DNA from: Jiangella endophytica
Lineage (GTDB): Bacteria; Actinomycetota; Actinomycetes; Jiangellales; Jiangellaceae
Reading direction: 5' to 3'
Assembly (NCBI RefSeq): GCF_003427025.1
Contig: NZ_QVAI01000008.1
Location: 62,001-126,000 of the forward strand
DNA length: 64,000 nucleotides
Shown here: one piece after another, positions 43,840 through 53,214 of the stretch
How the letters are laid out: every line of letters starts with the position of its first letter
How positions within the stretch are numbered: position 1 is the first letter of the stretch
Translations under genes and position numbers: made by a program
Notes under the pieces: generated by a model
Database searches by the model: none
What the model was told of the DNA's origin: nothing
What the model saw: the letters and a program-made list of their open reading frames with translations, nothing else

Positions 43840-45752
43840 GCGTCGTTCTCCTCCGTGTCCGGCCCGACGAGAGGCCGTTGTGCCTTCTTCTGCCGCTCGT
43901 ACTCCGCGCGCGCCGCGCGGGTGGTGTCCAGCGCCGCCGTCTCGCTGACGGGGACGTCCCACCACGAGTCGCTGTCCGGCGCGCCGGCCAGCGGGTCGGT
44001 CTCGACGTGGATCAGGATCGGGCCGCCGTCGGCCGGCGCCGCCTTCGCGTCGCGCAGCGCCGCACGCAGCTCGTCCACCGTCGCCACCCGGACGACGGTG
44101 ACGCCCAGGCTGGCCGCGTTGGCGGCGAGGTCGACCGGCAGCACGCCGCCGTCCAGCCGCCCGCTCTCGCCGGACCGGTAGCGGTAGGCGGTGCCGAACC
44201 GCTGCGACCCGAGCGACTCCGACAACGAGCCGATCGAGGCGAACCCGTGGTTCTGCACCAGCACCACGATCACCTTGATCCGCTCCTGGACGGCGGTTAC
44301 CAGCTCCTGCGCCATCATCAGGTAGGAACCGTCGCCGACCAGCACGAACACGTCGCGGTCCGGTTCTTCGGCAAGCACGGCCATGCGGACGCCGACACCC
44401 GCGGCGATCTCGTAGCCCATGGTCGAGTAGCCGTACTCGACGTGGTAGCCCTTCGGGTCGCGGGTGCGCCACAGCTTGTGCAGCTCGCCGGGCATCGAGC
44501 CGGCCGCGTTGAGCACGACGTCGCGCGGCGCGCTCACCTCGTTGACGGCGCCGATCACCTCGGTCTGCGCGGGCAGCGGCCGGTGCTCGGCGGCGTAGGC
44601 GGCGGTGACGACGGCGTCCCACTCGGCGTTCGCCGCGGCCGCGGCCTCGCGGTACGCCGAGGGCGCCGACCAGCCGGCCAGCGCGGAGGCCAGCGCCTCG
44701 AGGGCGGCGCGGGCGTCGGCGACCACCGGCAGGCCGGCGTGCTTGGCGCCGTCGAACGCGGCGACGTTGACGTTGACGAACCGCACGCCGGGGTCCTGGA
44801 ACGCCGTCCGCGAGGCCGTCGTGAAGTCGCTGTAGCGCGTGCCGATGCCGATGACGACGTCGGCCTCGCGGGCGAACCGGTTGGCGCCGGGCGTCCCCGT
44901 CGCTCCGACGGCGCCGAGCGCGAGCGGGTGGTCGAACGGCAGGCTGCCCTTGCCGGCCTGGGTCTCGGCGACGGGAATGCCGGTGGCCTCGGCGAACGCG
45001 CGCAACGCGTCGGTCGCTTCGCTGTAGATGACGCCGCCGCCGGCGACGATCAGCGGCCGCCGCGCGCCGCGGATGACGGCGGCGGCGCGGGCCAGGGCGG
45101 CCGGTTCCGGGACGGCCCGCGGCACGTGCCAGATCCGCTTCGCGAACAGCTCGGCCGGCCAGTCGAACGCCTCGGCCTGCACGTCCTGCGGCATCGCCAG
45201 CGTGACGGCGCCCGTCTCGGCCGGGTCGGTGAGCACCCGCATCGCGCCGAGCAGCGCGCCCGGCAGCTGTTCGGGCCGCCAGACCCGGTCGAAGAACCGC
45301 GACACCGGCCGGAACGTGTCGTTGACGGTGACGTCCGGCGCGTACGGCAGCTCCAGCTGCTGCAGGACGGGGTCGGCGACCCGGGTGGCGAACACGTCGC
45401 CGGGCAGCAGCAGCACCGGCAGCCGGTTGATCGTCGCCAGCGCGGCGCCGGTGACCATGTTCGTCGCGCCCGGCCCGATGGACGACGTGCAGGCCAGCGT
45501 CGACAGCCGGTTGCGCATGCGCGCGTAGCCGACCGCCGCGTGCACCATGCCCTGCTCGTTGCGGGCCTGGTGGTACGGAAGGACGGCGGGATCGGCCACC
45601 TCGGCCTCCAGCAGCGCCTGGCCGATGCCCGCCACGTTGCCGTGCCCGAAGATGCCGAAGCAGCCCTCGATCAGCCGGTGCTCGACGCCGTCGCGCTCGG
45701 TGAACTGCGCGGCCAGGAACCGGACCGTGGCCTGCGCGACCGTCAGCCTCAT
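43836..45752 (-). CDS. iolD: 3D-(3,5/4)-trihydroxycyclohexane-1,2-dione hydrolase
   Basis: The 638-residue thiamine-diphosphate enzyme starts at ATG behind GGAGGAG. The catalytic Glu region reads YHQARNEQGMVHAAVGYAR, and the ThDP/Mg motif VGDGSYLMMAQELVTAVQE with FASIGSLSESLGSQRFGTAY is typical of IolD. It opens the inositol ring of the IolE product to 5-deoxyglucuronate. The gene lies between iolB and iolA with start-stop overlaps. Confidence 0.93.
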   Translation of the reverse strand: MRLTVAQATVRFLAAQFTERDGVEHRLIEGCFGIFGHGNVAGIGQALLEAEVADPAVLPYHQARNEQGMVHAAVGYARMRNRLSTLACTSSIGPGATNMVTGAALATINRLPVLLLPGDVFATRVADPVLQQLELPYAPDVTVNDTFRPVSRFFDRVWRPEQLPGALLGAMRVLTDPAETGAVTLAMPQDVQAEAFDWPAELFAKRIWHVPRAVPEPAALARAAAVIRGARRPLIVAGGGVIYSEATDALRAFAEATGIPVAETQAGKGSLPFDHPLALGAVGATGTPGANRFAREADVVIGIGTRYSDFTTASRTAFQDPGVRFVNVNVAAFDGAKHAGLPVVADARAALEALASALAGWSAPSAYREAAAAANAEWDAVVTAAYAAEHRPLPAQTEVIGAVNEVSAPRDVVLNAAGSMPGELHKLWRTRDPKGYHVEYGYSTMGYEIAAGVGVRMAVLAEEPDRDVFVLVGDGSYLMMAQELVTAVQERIKVIVVLVQNHGFASIGSLSESLGSQRFGTAYRYRSGESGRLDGGVLPVDLAANAASLGVTVVRVATVDELRAALRDAKAAPADGGPILIHVETDPLAGAPDSDSWWDVPVSETAALDTTRAARAEYERQKKAQRPLVGPDTEENDA

Positions 45753-46657
45753 CGCTGCTCCTCCATGGCGGTCGGGGTGGTGCGTCCCATCGGGAGACGG
45801 GGGTCGGGGGCCTGCGTGGCCCACTGGTCGCGGACCCAGGCGTGCGCGGGGTCGTCGCTGATCAGCCACTCGCGGGTGGCGCCCGGGCCGGCCATGACGT
45901 TCAGGTAGTACAGGTGGTAGCCGGGCGCGGCCGCCGAGGGGCCGTGCCAGCCGTGCGGCACCAGCACGACGTCGCCGGTGCGCACCTCGGCGAGCACGTC
46001 GATCGGCCGGTCGTCGGTGCCGTAGACCCGGTGGTAGCCGAAGCCGGGACCGGACGGGCCGGCGCCGACCTCGAAGTAGTAGATCTCCTCCAGCTCGGAC
46101 TCGGCGCCCGGCTCGTCCACGTCGTGCTTGTGCGGCGGGTACGACGACCAGTTGCCGGCGGGCGTGACCACCTCGACGGCGATCAGGCGGTCCGCGTCGA
46201 AGGTGTCGGCCGACCCGAAGTTGTGCACCTGACGGGTGGCGTTGCCGGCGCCGCGGATCTCGACGGCGACGTCGTCGACGGCGAGGTAGCGGGCGGCCAG
46301 CCGGTTGGTGCAGGGCGCGGCCGGCAGCGCGAACCGGGCGCCGTCGGCGTCGTGGCCGGCGGCCGTGACGGTGACCGAGGCGTCGCGCGGCACGTAGACG
46401 GTGTCGGACGGCCCGCTGAACACGTCGGGCCGGCCGGTCAGCTCGAACCGCTCGCCGTCGACGACCACCGTGCCGCCGCCGCTGAGCGGCAGCACGAACA
46501 GCTCCTCGGCGCCGGACTCGAACGTGTGCGACTCCCCCGGTCCCAGCTCGAGCACCCGCAGCGACGTCCACCGCCAGCCCTCGACGGCCGATGGCGTCAG
46601 CTCGACGGCGTACGGGCCGCGGCCTGCGGACCCGGCCGGGTGGTACCACCGGCTCAT
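45749..46657 (-). CDS. iolB: 5-deoxy-glucuronate isomerase
   Basis: The 302-residue double-cupin protein has the ligands WSSYPPHKHD and EEIYYFEVG in the C-terminal cupin, then GDVVLVPHGWHGPSAAAPGYHLYYLNVMAG. It isomerises 5-deoxy-glucuronate to 5-keto-deoxygluconate (DKG). The ATG overlaps the aldolase stop, and the order aldolase-iolB-iolD-iolA is that of the pathway. Confidence 0.92.
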   Translation of the reverse strand: MSRWYHPAGSAGRGPYAVELTPSAVEGWRWTSLRVLELGPGESHTFESGAEELFVLPLSGGGTVVVDGERFELTGRPDVFSGPSDTVYVPRDASVTVTAAGHDADGARFALPAAPCTNRLAARYLAVDDVAVEIRGAGNATRQVHNFGSADTFDADRLIAVEVVTPAGNWSSYPPHKHDVDEPGAESELEEIYYFEVGAGPSGPGFGYHRVYGTDDRPIDVLAEVRTGDVVLVPHGWHGPSAAAPGYHLYYLNVMAGPGATREWLISDDPAHAWVRDQWATQAPDPRLPMGRTTPTAMEEQR

Positions 46658-47547
46658 AGCAGGCTCACCGCCGTGTCGACCGCCCCCGCGACGTCGCCGT
46701 CCGGCGGGTACAGCAGCGTCCGCCCGACCACCAGGCCGAGCGCCGTCGGCAACCGCAGCACCTTCTCCCACTGCCGGAACGCCGCGTCCGGGTCGTCCGG
46801 CACCTCACCGCCGAGCAGCACCGCCGGCAGCGTCGACGCCGCCAGCACCCGCTCCATGCCGGCCGGGTCGTCGTCGACGACGGGCAGCTTCAGCCAGGTG
46901 TAGGCGGACGTGTTGCCCAGGCCCGCGGCCACCGTCACCGACCGGATCACCGCCTCGGTCGACAGGTCGTTGCGCAACCGCCCGTCGGCGTCGCGGTAGG
47001 AGATGAACGGCTCGACCAGCGCGATCCTGTCGCGCTCGGCGAGTTCGTCGACGGCGTGCGCGCAGGCCTGCAGCGTCGGCGCCGTCGCCGGGTCGTCGGG
47101 GTCGATGCGCAGCAGCATCTTGCCCATCTCGAACCCCATGGCGTCGATGCCGCCGGCGTCGTAGCCGGTGAACCGGTCGTCGACCTCGAAGACCGTGCCG
47201 GCCAGGCCACCGCGGTTCATCGAGCCGACCACGACCTTGTCGTCCAGCGCGCCGAGCAGCAGCAGGTCCTCGAGCAGGTCCGCGGTGCCGAGCACGCCGT
47301 TGACGCCGGGACGGCTCAGCGCGACCACCAGGCGGTCGAGCAGGTCGCCGCGGTCGGCCATCGCCAGCGCGTCGCGGCCGGCCCGCAGCGCACCGCGGGC
47401 CGGGTGGTCCGCCGCGATGACCATGAGCTTGCCGGTCGGCCCGAGCAGCGTGCCCGGCCGCTTGCGGGCGGCGGCGGCCGCGGCGATCGCCTCGGGCCGG
47501 TGGATGCGCGTCTCGACGATCGAGCGCAGCTGGTCAGCGGACATCAT
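46654..47547 (-). CDS. Class I-like aldolase of the inositol cluster (Cgl0158 type)
   Basis: The protein has 297 residues, starting MMSADQL; either Met fits the GGAGGG site. GKLMVIAADHPARGALRAG, GVNGVLGTADLLEDLLLLGAL, ALVEPFISY and AYTWLKLPVVDD resemble the DeoC/LacD-like aldolases found beside iolC in actinobacterial inositol clusters. It probably cleaves phosphorylated DKG to dihydroxyacetone phosphate and malonate semialdehyde in place of IolJ. Overlaps iolC by 14 bases. Confidence 0.82.
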   Translation of the reverse strand: MMSADQLRSIVETRIHRPEAIAAAAAARKRPGTLLGPTGKLMVIAADHPARGALRAGRDALAMADRGDLLDRLVVALSRPGVNGVLGTADLLEDLLLLGALDDKVVVGSMNRGGLAGTVFEVDDRFTGYDAGGIDAMGFEMGKMLLRIDPDDPATAPTLQACAHAVDELAERDRIALVEPFISYRDADGRLRNDLSTEAVIRSVTVAAGLGNTSAYTWLKLPVVDDDPAGMERVLAASTLPAVLLGGEVPDDPDAAFRQWEKVLRLPTALGLVVGRTLLYPPDGDVAGAVDTAVSLL

Positions 47548-48499
47548 GACCCTCCATCGGCCCCTCCAGGAACGTCGCCACCTCGGCCGTCGTCGGCATG
47601 GCGTCCGAGCAGGCCAGCCGCGTCGCGACGATCGCGCCGGCGGCGTTGGCGAAGCGGACCGCCTCGCTCAGCGGGCGACCGGCCAGCAGCTGGTGGCACA
47701 GCGCGCCGCCGAACGCGTCGCCGGCGCCCAGCCCGTTGAGCACGTCGACCGGGATCGGCGCGACCTCGTGCTCGCCGGTGTCGTCGACGGCGAGCACGCC
47801 CTTCGGGCCCTGCTTGACGACGGCGACGGCGACGCCGTGCTCCTCGCGCAGGGCCTTCGAGGCGGCGTGCGGGTCGCGGGTGCCGACCGCCGTCTCGCAC
47901 TCGTCGAGGTTGCCGACGGCGTGCGTGACGTGCCGCAGAGCCTGCTGGACGATCGGGCGGGCGGCCTCTCGCGACGCCCAGAACATCGGCCGGTAGTCGA
48001 GGTCGAGGACGGTGATGCCGTTCCTCCCGCGTGCCTCGAGCGCGGCGAGGGTGGCGGTGCGGCTCGGTTCCTGGCACAACCCGGTCACCGTCGCCCAGAA
48101 GATGCCGGCGCCGCGCACCGCGTCGAGGTCCAGCTCGTCGGTGCGGATCTGCAGGTCGGGCGCGGTGGGCGTGCGGCCGTAGAAGTAGATCGGGAAGTCG
48201 TCCGGCGGGAAGATCTCGCAGAGCGTGACGGGGGTGGCGAGGTCCGGCACCGGCGTCACGAACCGGTCGTCGACGCCGTAGCCCGTCAGCGCCCGGTGCA
48301 CGAACCGGCCGAGCGGGTCGTCGCCGGTGCGGGTGATGACGGCGGAGCGGCGGCCGTGCCGGGCGGCGGCGACGGCCACGTTGGTGGCCGAGCCGCCGAG
48401 GTACTTCGTGAACGTGGTGACGTCCTCGAGCCCGACGCCGGCCTGGTTCGGATAGATGTCGACGCCGACCCGGCCGATGGTCAGTACGTCCAGCGTCAC
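47534..48499 (-). CDS. iolC: 5-dehydro-2-deoxygluconokinase
   Basis: The 321-residue PfkB kinase starts at GTG overlapping the iolG stop. The N-terminal motif is TKYLGGSATNVAVAAARHG, and the C-terminal signature is DVLNGLGAGDAFGGALCHQLL with the catalytic Asp. FYGRTPTAPDLQI and the context identify IolC, which phosphorylates DKG. Confidence 0.91.
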   Translation of the reverse strand: MTLDVLTIGRVGVDIYPNQAGVGLEDVTTFTKYLGGSATNVAVAAARHGRRSAVITRTGDDPLGRFVHRALTGYGVDDRFVTPVPDLATPVTLCEIFPPDDFPIYFYGRTPTAPDLQIRTDELDLDAVRGAGIFWATVTGLCQEPSRTATLAALEARGRNGITVLDLDYRPMFWASREAARPIVQQALRHVTHAVGNLDECETAVGTRDPHAASKALREEHGVAVAVVKQGPKGVLAVDDTGEHEVAPIPVDVLNGLGAGDAFGGALCHQLLAGRPLSEAVRFANAAGAIVATRLACSDAMPTTAEVATFLEGPMEGHDVR

Positions 48500-49494
48500 G
48501 CGCGGACCTCCTCGACGGCGACGACGCGCCCTTCTTGCCGCGACAGCGTGGCCGCCTCGGCCACGTAGAAGCTCTCCAGCGCGTCGGCGACGGTGCACGG
48601 GCTCTCGCGCTCGCCGCGCGCGACGTCGACGAACGCGGCGATCTCGGCCTCGTAGGCGGGCCGGAACCGGGACCAGAACTCGCGGAACGGCGTGCCCTCC
48701 GGGAACGTCACGCCGGGCTCGGCGGAGGTCAGCGCCGCGTGCTCGTCCAGCCCGACGACGTACGTGCCCGCCGTGCCCGCGACCTCCATGCGCACGTCGT
48801 AGCCGGCGCCGTTGTAACGCGAGCCCTGCAGCGTCGCCAGCGTGCCGTCGTCCAGCGTCAGGACGGCCGCCGACTCGTCGACGTCGCCGCTGGCGGCGAA
48901 GACCTCGGCGCCGCGGTTCGCGCCGGTCGCGTACACCGTCGCCACCTCGCGGCCGGTGACCCAGCGCAGGATGTCGAAGTCGTGGATGTGACAGTCGCGG
49001 TAGATGCCGCCGGAGGTCGGGACGTACGACGGGTGCGGCGGCTCGGCGTCGGCGGTGATCAGGTGCAGCCGGCGGACCTCGCCGAGGCGGCCCGCGCGGA
49101 CCGCGGCGCGGGCGGCGGCGTAACCGGCGTCGAACCGGCGCTGGAAGCCGATCTGGGTGGCGACGCCCGCGGCCTCGACCGCGGCGAGGACGGCGCGCGT
49201 CCCCGCGACGTCGGAGGCGACCGGTTTCTCGCAGAACACCGGCAGCCCTGCCGCGGCGGCGGCGATCATCAACTCGGCGTGCGCCGACGTGGCGGCCGCG
49301 ATGACGACGGCGTCGACGTCGCGGAACGCATCGCCCGGTGTGGCGACCGCCTCGACGCCCAGCTCGTCGGCGACCTTGCCGGCCCGGACCGGATCGGCGT
49401 CGGCCACCCGGACCGCCGACACCGCCGGATGGTCGCGCACCACCTGCGCATGCGCCGCCCCGATGCGGCCGACCCCGACGAATCCCACGCGCAT
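48496..49494 (-). CDS. iolG: Inositol 2-dehydrogenase-type Gfo/Idh oxidoreductase
   Basis: The protein has 332 residues; the ATG for MRVGFVGVGRIGAAHA is preceded by GGAAGGAG. The motifs CEKPVASD and GGIYRDCHIHDFDILRWVTG carry the Lys and Asp/His typical of inositol dehydrogenases. As first gene of the iol operon it likely oxidises myo-inositol, or an isomer, to inosose with NAD. A GntR-type palindrome lies 16 bases upstream. Confidence 0.85.
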   Translation of the reverse strand: MRVGFVGVGRIGAAHAQVVRDHPAVSAVRVADADPVRAGKVADELGVEAVATPGDAFRDVDAVVIAAATSAHAELMIAAAAAGLPVFCEKPVASDVAGTRAVLAAVEAAGVATQIGFQRRFDAGYAAARAAVRAGRLGEVRRLHLITADAEPPHPSYVPTSGGIYRDCHIHDFDILRWVTGREVATVYATGANRGAEVFAASGDVDESAAVLTLDDGTLATLQGSRYNGAGYDVRMEVAGTAGTYVVGLDEHAALTSAEPGVTFPEGTPFREFWSRFRPAYEAEIAAFVDVARGERESPCTVADALESFYVAEAATLSRQEGRVVAVEEVRA

Positions 49495-49509
49495 GCCCGC
49501 TCCTTCCAC

Positions 49510-49523
49510 TTTGTCTAGACAAA
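49510..49523. promoter_or_regulatory. Palindromic GntR-type operator before iolG
   Basis: TTTGTCTAGACAAA is a perfect 14-bp palindrome at the start of the iol operon. The same TTTGTC-NN-GACAA layout precedes the IolE-like gene at 18633, suggesting a common regulator encoded outside the iol cluster. Confidence 0.55.
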
Positions 49524-49588
49524 CTAACATGCTGACGTAGCCGTCCTCGTGGCGTCTCAGGTCCGGACCGGGCTCCGAGGTCTATCGT

Positions 49589-49601
49589 GGAAGCGCATTC
49601 C
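49589..49601. promoter_or_regulatory. LacI-type operator before the second lacI gene
   Basis: GGAAGCGCATTCC, an imperfect palindrome around GCGC, lies 18 bases before the ATG. Similar sites lie at 50767 and 50890, which suits autoregulation. Confidence 0.5.
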
Positions 49602-49619
49602 TTCGATGACGGGAGAGTC

Positions 49620-50660
49620 ATGGCCGAGCAACCGCGCGGTTCGGTCACGTTGATGGACGTCGCGGCCCGAGCCGGCGTCTCGCTGGCCACGGCGTCGCGC
49701 GCGCTCAACGGCAGCACCCGCAAGGTCGGCGACGACCTCCGCGAGCGGGTCCTCGCCGCCGCCCGCAGCCTCAACTACGCCGCCAACGCACAGGCCCAGG
49801 CCATGGCGCGCGGCCGCACCAACGTCGTCGGCCTGGTGGTGCACGACATCGCCGACCCGTACTTCTCCTCCATCGCCGCCGGCGTCATGGAGGCCGCCGA
49901 AGGGCATCATGTCCTCGTCACACTCGGCAGCACGCTGCGCCGACCCGAGCGTGAGGTCGACTACCTGGTCGCGCTCCGCGGGCAGCGCAGCCGCGCCGTC
50001 ATCCTCGCCGGCAGCCGCATGGACGACAGCCCCGTCGCCGAAGCGCTGCGCCGCGAGATCGACATCTTCGAGAACGACGGCGGCAACGTCGTCGCGATCT
50101 CGCAGAAGCAGCTGCCGGTCGACACCGTCGTCATCGAGAACCGGCTCGGCGCCCGCGACCTCGCCACCGAGCTCGTCGGGCTCGGATACCGGCGCTTCGG
50201 CGTGCTGGCCGGCCCCGACGCCATGCTCACCGCGCGCGATCGCGTCCACGGGTTCCGCGAGGGCCTCGGCCGCTCCGGCATCGACCTCGACCCCGCGTTC
50301 GTCGCCCACGGCGCCTTCACCCGCGACGGCGGCTACCAGGCCATGAACACGCTGCTCGACCGCATCGGCGAGCTCGACTGCGTCTTCGCCGTCAACGACG
50401 TCATGGCGGTCGGCGCCATGGTGGCGGCCCGCGAGCACGGCCTCGAGGTACCGCGCGACCTCGGCCTCGCCGGCTTCGACGACATCAGCACCCTGCGCGA
50501 CGTCAACCCGGCCCTGACGACCGTCCGGCTGCCACTGGAGAAGGTCGGCGCGTCGGCGTTCGAGCTCGTACTCAGCGCTGCCGAGCGAACCAAGCCGCGC
50601 ACCCGGCGGATCAAGGGCGAGGTCGTCCTCCGGCAGAGCACCCGCACCATCTCGGGCTGA
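49620..50660 (+). CDS. LacI-family transcriptional regulator (inositol locus)
   Basis: The 346-residue protein starts at ATG behind GGGAGAG; the upstream GTG would lie inside the operator. The helix-turn-helix reads TLMDVAARAGVSLATASRA, the hinge is NAQAQAMARG, and the effector domain starts VVGLVVHDIADPYF. It is divergent from iolG and precedes the plus-strand Gfo/Idh operon, with three AAGCGC-centred sites nearby. It probably responds to an inositol or a derivative. Confidence 0.9.
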   Translation: MAEQPRGSVTLMDVAARAGVSLATASRALNGSTRKVGDDLRERVLAAARSLNYAANAQAQAMARGRTNVVGLVVHDIADPYFSSIAAGVMEAAEGHHVLVTLGSTLRRPEREVDYLVALRGQRSRAVILAGSRMDDSPVAEALRREIDIFENDGGNVVAISQKQLPVDTVVIENRLGARDLATELVGLGYRRFGVLAGPDAMLTARDRVHGFREGLGRSGIDLDPAFVAHGAFTRDGGYQAMNTLLDRIGELDCVFAVNDVMAVGAMVAAREHGLEVPRDLGLAGFDDISTLRDVNPALTTVRLPLEKVGASAFELVLSAAERTKPRTRRIKGEVVLRQSTRTISG

Positions 50661-50766
50661 CGGCCGGGGCCCGGCCGGCCCTCAGCTCCGCACGTCGCCG
50701 CGTCGTCCTCCGTCCGGGCGGCCCGGGCCGCTCCGCGACGACCCGGTCACATCGCCGATTCGCCGG

Positions 50767-50779
50767 GTAAGCGCCTTCC
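50767..50779. promoter_or_regulatory. LacI-type operator candidate
   Basis: GTAAGCGCCTTCC lies in the control region of the Gfo/Idh-DUF993 operon, 123 bases before the site at 50890. Confidence 0.4.
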
Positions 50780-50889
50780 CTATTTGGCCAGGTGGAACGA
50801 CTAATTCGCCCCGAACCGCCCGCCACCTGGTGACATCCCCGTCACACGAGAGCTTGCGCGCCCGCGCCGGGACACCGTACGGTGTGTGG

Positions 50890-50902
50890 GCAAGCGCTTT
50901 CC
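50890..50902. promoter_or_regulatory. LacI-type operator candidate
   Basis: GCAAGCGCTTTCC overlaps the region just before the ribosome site of the Gfo/Idh gene and is the closest of the three to the LacI consensus. Confidence 0.55.
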
Positions 50903-50914
50903 ACAGGAGGTGGC

Positions 50915-52066
50915 ATGGCAGTCAAGTCGCTCGGTGTCGTGATGAACGGCGTCACCGGCCGGATGGGTTACCGGCAGCATCTGGTCCGGTCGATCCTCGC
51001 GATCAACGAGCAGGGCGGGGTCGAACTGTCCGACGGTTCCCGCGTCACGCTCGACCCGGTCCTGGTGGGCCGCAACGAGGAGAAGCTGCGCGACCTCGCG
51101 ACCCGGCACGGCCTGGAACGGTGGACCACCGACCTCGACGCCGCACTCGGCGACGCGGCGAACGTCATCTACTTCGACGCCCAGCTCACGTCGGTGCGAG
51201 AGGAGTCGATCGTCAAGGCGATCGACGCCGGCAAGCACGTCTACACCGAGAAGCCGGTGTCCGAGTCCGTCGAGGGCGCGCTGACGCTGGCCAAGCAGGC
51301 CAAGACCGCGGGCGTCAAGAACGGTGTCGTGCACGACAAGCTGTTCCTGCCCGGGCTGCTGAAGCTGCGCCGGCTGATCGACAGCGGCTTCTTCGGCCGC
51401 ATCCTGTCGGTGCGCGGCGAGTTCGGCTACTGGGTGTTCGAGGGCGACTGGCAGGAGGCGCAGCGCCCGAGCTGGAACTACCGCAGCGAGGACGGCGGCG
51501 GCATCGTCGTCGACATGTTCTGCCACTGGGACTACGTGCTGACGAACCTGTTCGGCCGGGTCGAGGCGGTCACGGCGCGCGCCGTCACGCACATCCCCGA
51601 GCGGTGGGACGAGCGGGGCCGGCGCTACGACGTCACCGCCGACGACGCCGCGTACGCGATCTTCGAGCTGGCCGGCGGCGTGGTCGCGCAGTTCAACTCG
51701 TCGTGGGCGGTCCGCGTGCACCGCGACGAGCTGCTGGAGCTGCAGGTCGACGGCACGCTCGGCAGCGCCGTCGCCGGGCTGCACCACTGCACCATCCAGC
51801 CGCGCACCGCGACGCCGCGGCCGACGTGGAACCCCGACCTCGCCGACGAGCAGCGCTACCGCGACCAGTGGCAGGACGTGCCGGACAACACGCCGCCGCA
51901 GAACGGCTTCAAGGCGCAGTGGGAGCAGTTCGTGCGGCACGTCACCGAGGACGCCCCGCACCCGTACGACTTCCTGGCCGGCGCCCGCGGCGTGCGGCTC
52001 GCGCAGGCCGGGCTGCAGTCGTCCGACGACGGCTGCCGCGTCGAGCTGCCGGAGCTGACGCTGTGA
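50915..52066 (+). CDS. Gfo/Idh/MocA-family oxidoreductase
   Basis: The 383-residue protein starts at ATG behind AGGAGG. The N-terminal region is slightly unusual (GVVMNGVTGRMGYRQHLVRSI), followed by TEKPVSES and GGGIVVDMFCHWDYVL with the catalytic-type Asp/His. The C-terminus ends RVELPELTL. It heads the operon Gfo/Idh - DUF993 - TIM barrel, a trio I associate with actinobacterial inositol-type clusters. It may oxidise an inositol isomer or a methyl-inositol; inference. Confidence 0.84.
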   Translation: MAVKSLGVVMNGVTGRMGYRQHLVRSILAINEQGGVELSDGSRVTLDPVLVGRNEEKLRDLATRHGLERWTTDLDAALGDAANVIYFDAQLTSVREESIVKAIDAGKHVYTEKPVSESVEGALTLAKQAKTAGVKNGVVHDKLFLPGLLKLRRLIDSGFFGRILSVRGEFGYWVFEGDWQEAQRPSWNYRSEDGGGIVVDMFCHWDYVLTNLFGRVEAVTARAVTHIPERWDERGRRYDVTADDAAYAIFELAGGVVAQFNSSWAVRVHRDELLELQVDGTLGSAVAGLHHCTIQPRTATPRPTWNPDLADEQRYRDQWQDVPDNTPPQNGFKAQWEQFVRHVTEDAPHPYDFLAGARGVRLAQAGLQSSDDGCRVELPELTL

Positions 52067-53214
52067 GTGGCGCGGAACTGCGGCTGCCGGGGGCGGACGG
52101 CGCGCTGCGCACGTACACGATGAACTCGCCGCGCGCATGGGAGCGGCCCACGGCGCCGCTCACGTCGCGGGTCGCGTTCGCCGCCGCCCACGTCGTCGCC
52201 GACCCGCTGGGCGAGAACCGGCCGGGCGCGCCCGCCGTCGTCGACTGGGATCACACGCTGGCGTTCCGGCGCCACCTGTGGTCGTACGGGCTGGGCGTCG
52301 CCGAGGCGATGGACACCGCGCAGCGCGGCATGGGGCTGGACTGGGCGGCGACGCAGGAGCTGATCCGGCGCAGCGCCGCCGAGGCGCGGTCCGCCGGCGG
52401 GCGGATCGCGGCCGGCGCGGGCACCGACCAGCTGACCGGCGCGGTCTCCGGTCTCGACGAGGTCGCGGCCGCGTACGAGGAGCAGCTCGCAGTCGTCGAG
52501 GACGCCGGCGCGCAGGTCATCCTCATGGCCAGCCGCCAGCTGGCCGCCGTCGCGGCCGGCCCGGACGACTACCGGAAGGTCTACGACCGGCTGCTCGCGC
52601 AGGCGTCGGCGCCGGTCATCCTGCACTGGCTGGGCCCGATGTTCGACCCCGCGCTGGCCGGCTACTGGGGCGCCGGCGACGTGGGCGTCGCCGCCGATCA
52701 CGTGGTGTCGCTGATCGCGGACAACGCGGCGAAGGTCGACGGCATCAAGGTGTCGCTGCTGGACGCGTCGTTCGAGGAGGCGCTGCGCCCCCGGCTCCCC
52801 GACGGGGTCCGGCTGTACACCGGCGACGACTACAACTATCCGGAGCTGATCCGCGGCTCGTCCGACGCGCTGCTCGGGATCTTCGCGGCCATCGCGCCAG
52901 CGGCCTCGGCGGCCCTGCAGGCGCTGGACCGCGGCGACCTGTCCGCGTACGACGACGCATTCGCGCCGACCGTGCCGCTGGCCCGCCAGGTGTTCGGCGA
53001 GCCCACCTATTACTACAAGGCCGGTATCGCGTTCCTCGCCTGGCTGTCCGGCCTGCAGCCGGGGTTCGTCATGGTCGGCGGGCTGCAGAGCGCGCGGTCG
53101 CTCCCCCACCTGGTGCGGACGTTCGAGCTGGCCGACACCGCCGGGCTGTTCCCGGACCCGCCGCTGGCGGCCGCGCGGTTCTCGTCCCTGCTGTCGGCCT
53201 ACGGAGTGGTGTGA
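52063..53214 (+). CDS. DUF993 family, dihydrodipicolinate-synthase-like
   Basis: The 383-residue protein starts at GTG overlapping the previous stop. The barrel-like part shows DWDHTLAFRRHLWSYGLGVAEAMDTAQRGMG (split here: a start DWDHTLAFRR and later AEAMDTAQRG), IKVSLLD with a possible Schiff-base Lys, YTGDDYNYPELIRG, and QPGFVMVGGLQSARS. DUF993 proteins are related to DHDPS-type aldolases but have no settled function. Position between a dehydrogenase and a TIM-barrel epimerase suggests a keto-acid aldol or hydration step. Confidence 0.82.
   Translation: MSGAELRLPGADGALRTYTMNSPRAWERPTAPLTSRVAFAAAHVVADPLGENRPGAPAVVDWDHTLAFRRHLWSYGLGVAEAMDTAQRGMGLDWAATQELIRRSAAEARSAGGRIAAGAGTDQLTGAVSGLDEVAAAYEEQLAVVEDAGAQVILMASRQLAAVAAGPDDYRKVYDRLLAQASAPVILHWLGPMFDPALAGYWGAGDVGVAADHVVSLIADNAAKVDGIKVSLLDASFEEALRPRLPDGVRLYTGDDYNYPELIRGSSDALLGIFAAIAPAASAALQALDRGDLSAYDDAFAPTVPLARQVFGEPTYYYKAGIAFLAWLSGLQPGFVMVGGLQSARSLPHLVRTFELADTAGLFPDPPLAAARFSSLLSAYGVV

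Noticed and set aside
50788-50830. CCAGGTGG/CCACCTGG inverted repeat as terminator of the second lacI gene
   Set aside because: The arms are only 8 bp with a 27-base loop, and they lie between two operator-like sites, so its role is unclear.
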